Shown here: one piece after another, positions 60,987 through 64,000 of the stretch
How the letters are laid out: every line of letters starts with the position of its first letter
Numbering within the stretch: position 1 is the first letter of the stretch
Assembly: GCA_050695655.1 (NCBI GenBank)
Contig: JBOGTU010000264.1
Coordinates: 1-64,000 of the forward strand
DNA: 64,000 nt
From: DATKQD01 sp050695655
GTDB lineage: Bacteria; Chloroflexota; JAJPGV01
Direction: 5' to 3'
Made by a program: the position numbers and the translations under genes
Notes under the pieces: model-generated
What the model saw: only the letters and a program-made list of their open reading frames with translations
Told to the model about the DNA's origin: nothing
The model's database searches: none

Positions 60987-61939
60987 GCTCCGAGCTGCCC
61001 GCAAGCGGGCAGCGCGTGCTGGTAGTGGACGATGAAGCGGATATCGCGAATCTGCTGGCGCTGCGGCTGCACGGAGCGGACTGCACGGTGCGAACTGCCA
61101 ACAGCGCTCAGGAGGCGATGGCGCTGCTGGATGGGGAGCCAGCCGACCTGGCCTTTCTTGATGTTTCCATGCCTGGCATGACGGGCCTGGAGCTCTTGGA
61201 TTGGATTCGTGAGCGCCAGCTGGATATGGCGGTGGTGTTGATGACCGCGTTCGGATCCGAGGAGGTGGCGGTGGACGCGCTGCGCCGCGGTGCGGACGAT
61301 TACCTGCGCAAACCCTTCAGCATGGCGGAACTGGGAGCCGTGTTGCAGCGCACCCTGGATGCGCTGCGCATGCGGCGCGAGAACGCCCGCTTACGCCAGG
61401 AGCTGGCCGAGCGGGCCGCGCTGATGGAGCTGCAGTCGCTGACGGATGCGCTCACCGGCCTGGCCAACCGCCGCGCGTTCGATCGCGAGCTGGCCCGGTT
61501 GGCGGCACTGGCAGAACGTGGCGGCCATCACTTCTGCGCGCTCATGGCGGACATCGATCACTTCAAGCTGGTGAACGATCAGCACGGTCACGCCGTGGGT
61601 GACGCGGTGCTGCAAGCCATCAGCGCCGCGTTGCAGTCCCGCGTACGCTCCACAGATGTGCTGGCGCGCGTAGGTGGTGAGGAGTTTGCCCTGCTGCTGC
61701 CCAACACGGAGCTGGCGGGTGGCAGCCAGGTGGCCGAGGAGCTGCGCGCGGCTGTGGAAGAGCTGGCCATCGCGTCGCCTGCCGGCCCCTTGCGCGTCAC
61801 CATCAGCCTCGGCGTAGCCCACTCGTCCGCGCCCGAGCCACCGCTGCAAGCCGCGGACGCGGCCTTGTACGAAGCCAAAAACGGCGGCCGCAATCGTGTG
61901 GTTACGCACCAGCCGGAGGCTGATCCGCCAGCTGGCTGA
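60983..61939 (+). CDS. Response regulator diguanylate cyclase (REC-GGDEF)
   Basis: A 318-residue protein. The receiver domain has VLVVDDEAD and phospho-acceptor Asp60 (LAFLDVSMPG). The GGDEF domain follows from about 150, with active-site GGEEF at 231-235 and an inhibitory RxxD site (R222, D225) five residues before it. All residues needed to make c-di-GMP from GTP are present. It is translationally coupled to the kinase, so phosphorylation by that kinase probably sets its activity. Confidence 0.94.
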   Translation: MSSELPASGQRVLVVDDEADIANLLALRLHGADCTVRTANSAQEAMALLDGEPADLAFLDVSMPGMTGLELLDWIRERQLDMAVVLMTAFGSEEVAVDALRRGADDYLRKPFSMAELGAVLQRTLDALRMRRENARLRQELAERAALMELQSLTDALTGLANRRAFDRELARLAALAERGGHHFCALMADIDHFKLVNDQHGHAVGDAVLQAISAALQSRVRSTDVLARVGGEEFALLLPNTELAGGSQVAEELRAAVEELAIASPAGPLRVTISLGVAHSSAPEPPLQAADAALYEAKNGGRNRVVTHQPEADPPAG

Positions 61940-61950
61940 TGCGCCGGTCT

Positions 61951-62367
61951 TCAGCTTTCCCAGCCCAGTATGCTGGACACTTCGGCTGCCAGCAGCAGGG
62001 GCCGGAAGGGTTTGGTTATGAGGCCGGCGATGCCCCAGGCTGCGAGTAGCGCCTCATCAAGGCCCTCCGGCGCGGCGGTCATGAGGATGACCGGGACGGT
62101 TGCCAGTGGGCTTGACGGCGCGGCACGCAGTGCTCGGAGAAGGGTGGGCGCATCGCCGTCCGGCAGCAGGAAATCGAGCAGCATCACCTCCCAGGGCTCG
62201 GCCGCGGCCAGGCGCAGCGCCTCCTCGCAGGAGCCCGCGGTGGCCACCTGCCAGTTGGACGATCGAGCAAGGCCGTCGACGGCCAGCTGGCGGAGCACAG
62301 CCACATCCTCCACCAGCAGCACGTGGTGCCGCCCCTGAAGGGGTCGGGCGCGCTCAGCATCAATCAT
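61951..62367 (-). CDS. Single-domain response regulator (REC only)
   Basis: A 138-residue receiver domain without an output domain. Phospho-acceptor Asp lies in VMLLDFLLPDGDAPTLL near 65, the acidic pair in HVLLVEDVAVL and Lys in LITKPFRPLLL near 122. It may act as a phosphate sink or relay for the neighbouring kinase. ATG 62367 is chosen; the upstream frame extension is Arg-rich and unlike the family. It is convergent with the cyclase gene, 11 bp apart. Confidence 0.88.
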   Translation of the reverse strand: MIDAERARPLQGRHHVLLVEDVAVLRQLAVDGLARSSNWQVATAGSCEEALRLAAAEPWEVMLLDFLLPDGDAPTLLRALRAAPSSPLATVPVILMTAAPEGLDEALLAAWGIAGLITKPFRPLLLAAEVSSILGWES

Positions 62368-62437
62368 CCTGCGCTCGTCAGGCCTCACCCTGCCGCCGGC
62401 TCGCGCAGGCGGCAGGGATGGGCACGTCGTCAGCGGG

Positions 62438-64000
62438 TCAGCGCGACGCCGCGTAGGCCTGAGCGAACTCCTTCTTGATCGCGTCGCCACCGCCGGCACG
62501 CCAATCCTTCACCGCCTGGTCGAAGTTGGTGAGTGGATCTCGGCCAGCCACGATGCCGATCATCGCGTCCGCGAACTTCTGCTGAATGGAGAAGCCGATC
62601 TTCTGGCTGGTGGCGGAGTACAGGCCCACTGTGGGGTCGTAGACACCCACCGCCTCCATCGGCTTGAGCGAAGCGTTCATGCCGGACGCGTAGTTCGGGT
62701 TGTAGGAGTCGTACAGCACCGGTGGCGCACCACCCACCACGCCCAGCCAGGCGATGATGTCGGCCGTGCCCAGCTTGGTGCGGGCCGGGTTGCCGTGCGA
62801 ATCCATGTTGTAGTCCTTACCGGGCACCCCATAGTTGACGGCCAGGTACTCCGTGCTGCCGAATGGGGCAACCAGGTAGTTGACGATGTTGAGCAGCTCC
62901 TTGATGCGGTCCGAGCTGGCCTTCTTGAGCATGACCAGGCCAAAGTTGCCGATGCCGTAGTTGTACTGCCCCTTGCCGCCGGCTTGCGCGGGAATGGGTG
63001 GAGCGAGCCGCACCTGGGCCGGCGGGGTGAAGTGCAGCACCGCGTTGGGCAGGTTGGTGCCGGAGTCGAAGTTGGTGGGGTTGAGCGCGCCGTCGAAGCG
63101 GAATGCCATCTTGCGGGCTTGAAATGCCTGGTCGGCCGTTGGCGTGGTGTAGCTGGTGTTAGGGTCAAACTCGCCCGCCGCCTGGACCTCGCGCGCCAGA
63201 CCTACGGCGGCTTTGAACTGCTCCGTCTCCCAGTCCTTGCTGAAGGAGCCGTCGCTGTTCACGCCCCAGTTGTTCGGTGCGCCGTAGATGGACGGCCAGA
63301 GCGAGCCGCCTACTGGCGTGAGGCCGTACGCGTAGCGGTTACCGATCTCGAAGCCGATGCCGTAGATGTTCTTCTGCGGCTGATTCACGGCGCTGAGGAC
63401 CTTCTTAAAGTCGTCAGCGCTGTTGGGCCATGTCACCTTGGCCGCATCAAGGAGCTCCTTGTGGCCCCACAGCGCCCAGTAGAAGATGGAGTTCGCGGAC
63501 GGCAGGGCCATGAGCTTGTTGTTGAACACCATGCCCTTCCAGCCGGTGGTGGGCAGCGCCGCGAGATTCGGATACTCCTTCACGTTGTCGCCGCTGAGGA
63601 ACGGCGTGAGATCCTGCATCTTCGCTTCGAGGAACGCGGGCAGCTCGGGGATCACGCCGCCGATGGGCGCGAAGAGGATGTCCGGCAGGTCGCCGCCGGC
63701 AACGGTGGTCTGGAACGTACCAAAAGCGTAATCGTTGAAGGGCGCCAGCTTGAGCTTGAGGTTGACGTTCAGGTTCTTGTTGAGCTGCTGCCACAGGGTG
63801 TTCTGGCTGAGAGGGGCAAGCGGCGCGAACGTTTCCGCCACGATGGTCACGTCGCCCCCCTTGCCCGGAGGGCTGCTCACGGTTTGCACGGGGGCCTTGG
63901 GGTAGCTGGCGTACCCATCGGGGATGACACTGGTTCCAGGCACGTCGGGCTGGGGGCCCTTAGCCGGCACGTACGTCGGCAGCAGCTTGGCGGCGCCGCC
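62438..64000 (-). CDS. ABC transporter solute-binding lipoprotein (family 1-like), partial
   Basis: At least 521 residues, running off the right edge, so the signal peptide is not seen. It is a paralogue of the lipoprotein at 7382: SQNTLWQQLNKNLNVNLKLK, TVAGGDLPDILFAPIGG and SSDRIKELLNIVNYLVAPFG align with it throughout. The GTG at 63970 is an in-frame codon, not the real start, because matching linker sequence continues upstream. The ligand is probably a sugar or oligosaccharide-like compound. Confidence 0.87.
   Translation of the reverse strand, partial: GGAAKLLPTYVPAKGPQPDVPGTSVIPDGYASYPKAPVQTVSSPPGKGGDVTIVAETFAPLAPLSQNTLWQQLNKNLNVNLKLKLAPFNDYAFGTFQTTVAGGDLPDILFAPIGGVIPELPAFLEAKMQDLTPFLSGDNVKEYPNLAALPTTGWKGMVFNNKLMALPSANSIFYWALWGHKELLDAAKVTWPNSADDFKKVLSAVNQPQKNIYGIGFEIGNRYAYGLTPVGGSLWPSIYGAPNNWGVNSDGSFSKDWETEQFKAAVGLAREVQAAGEFDPNTSYTTPTADQAFQARKMAFRFDGALNPTNFDSGTNLPNAVLHFTPPAQVRLAPPIPAQAGGKGQYNYGIGNFGLVMLKKASSDRIKELLNIVNYLVAPFGSTEYLAVNYGVPGKDYNMDSHGNPARTKLGTADIIAWLGVVGGAPPVLYDSYNPNYASGMNASLKPMEAVGVYDPTVGLYSATSQKIGFSIQQKFADAMIGIVAGRDPLTNFDQAVKDWRAGGGDAIKKEFAQAYAASR

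Overview
The window is GC-rich, densely coded DNA that looks like an uncultured Chloroflexota chromosome, perhaps a SAR202-like or soil lineage. This is inferred from gene content: a DUF3090 protein, a DUF5679 zinc ribbon, an F420/FMN-type PPOX protein, lipoprotein solute-binding proteins with twin-arginine signals, and paralogous Rieske oxygenases, acyl-CoA-dehydrogenase-like monooxygenases, an enolase-superfamily enzyme and FAH-family proteins. TTG and GTG starts are common. Several genes have a -10 box 6-9 nt before the start codon, which suggests leaderless transcripts. No rRNA, tRNA, CRISPR array, phage or transposase was recognised.

Positions 1-9100 are mostly minus strand. A citramalate synthase gene (cimA) runs off the left edge and carries an exact 117-bp repeat. 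It is preceded by what looks like a complete isoleucine attenuator: a leader peptide with Ile codons, mutually exclusive hairpins and an intrinsic terminator. Next come a PIN-like protein, a WecA/TagO-type transferase, glyA and an SDR. At 5484-5732 lies a SelW-like gene with an in-frame TGA at the second redox position of a CxxU motif and a SECIS-like hairpin behind it. It is almost certainly a selenoprotein that ordinary gene calling would miss. An MFS transporter, a decayed oxidoreductase fragment and a solute-binding lipoprotein follow.

Positions 9200-35100 form a catabolic island. It holds three Rieske oxygenase alpha subunits, two MetE-like proteins (one frameshifted), a zinc alcohol dehydrogenase, an enolase-superfamily enzyme, three SnoaL-like proteins, an extradiol-type dioxygenase, an MBL-fold hydrolase, a peptide-type solute-binding protein with two permeases, two HsaA-like monooxygenases, a cupin, three FAH-family proteins, an amidohydrolase/decarboxylase and a LysR regulator. 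Together they suggest hydroxylation, ring cleavage and hydrolysis of aromatic or other recalcitrant compounds. Gene remnants (FAH, amidohydrolase, toxin-antitoxin) are scattered among them, indicating active gain and loss.

Positions 35200-57200 contain core metabolism and energy genes: sucCD, a DedA protein, cca, an alpha/beta hydrolase, degV-PCD-DUF3090, and thiD followed by a TPP riboswitch and thiC. A compact operon joins an aa3-type oxidase to a bc-type complex, with cytochrome c domains fused to CoxB and to cytochrome b. A NicO-type Ni/Co transporter follows. Four toxin-antitoxin modules lie in the window: phd/vapC and RHH/PIN are intact, AbrB/VapC has a frameshifted toxin, and an upstream Phd/VapC is a collapsed relic.

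Positions 57400-64000 hold a signalling block: a NarL-type regulator, a sensor kinase translationally coupled to a REC-GGDEF diguanylate cyclase, and a stand-alone receiver. A strongly structured 567-bp spacer lies in front of the kinase. The window ends inside another solute-binding lipoprotein gene paralogous to the one at 7382-9124.
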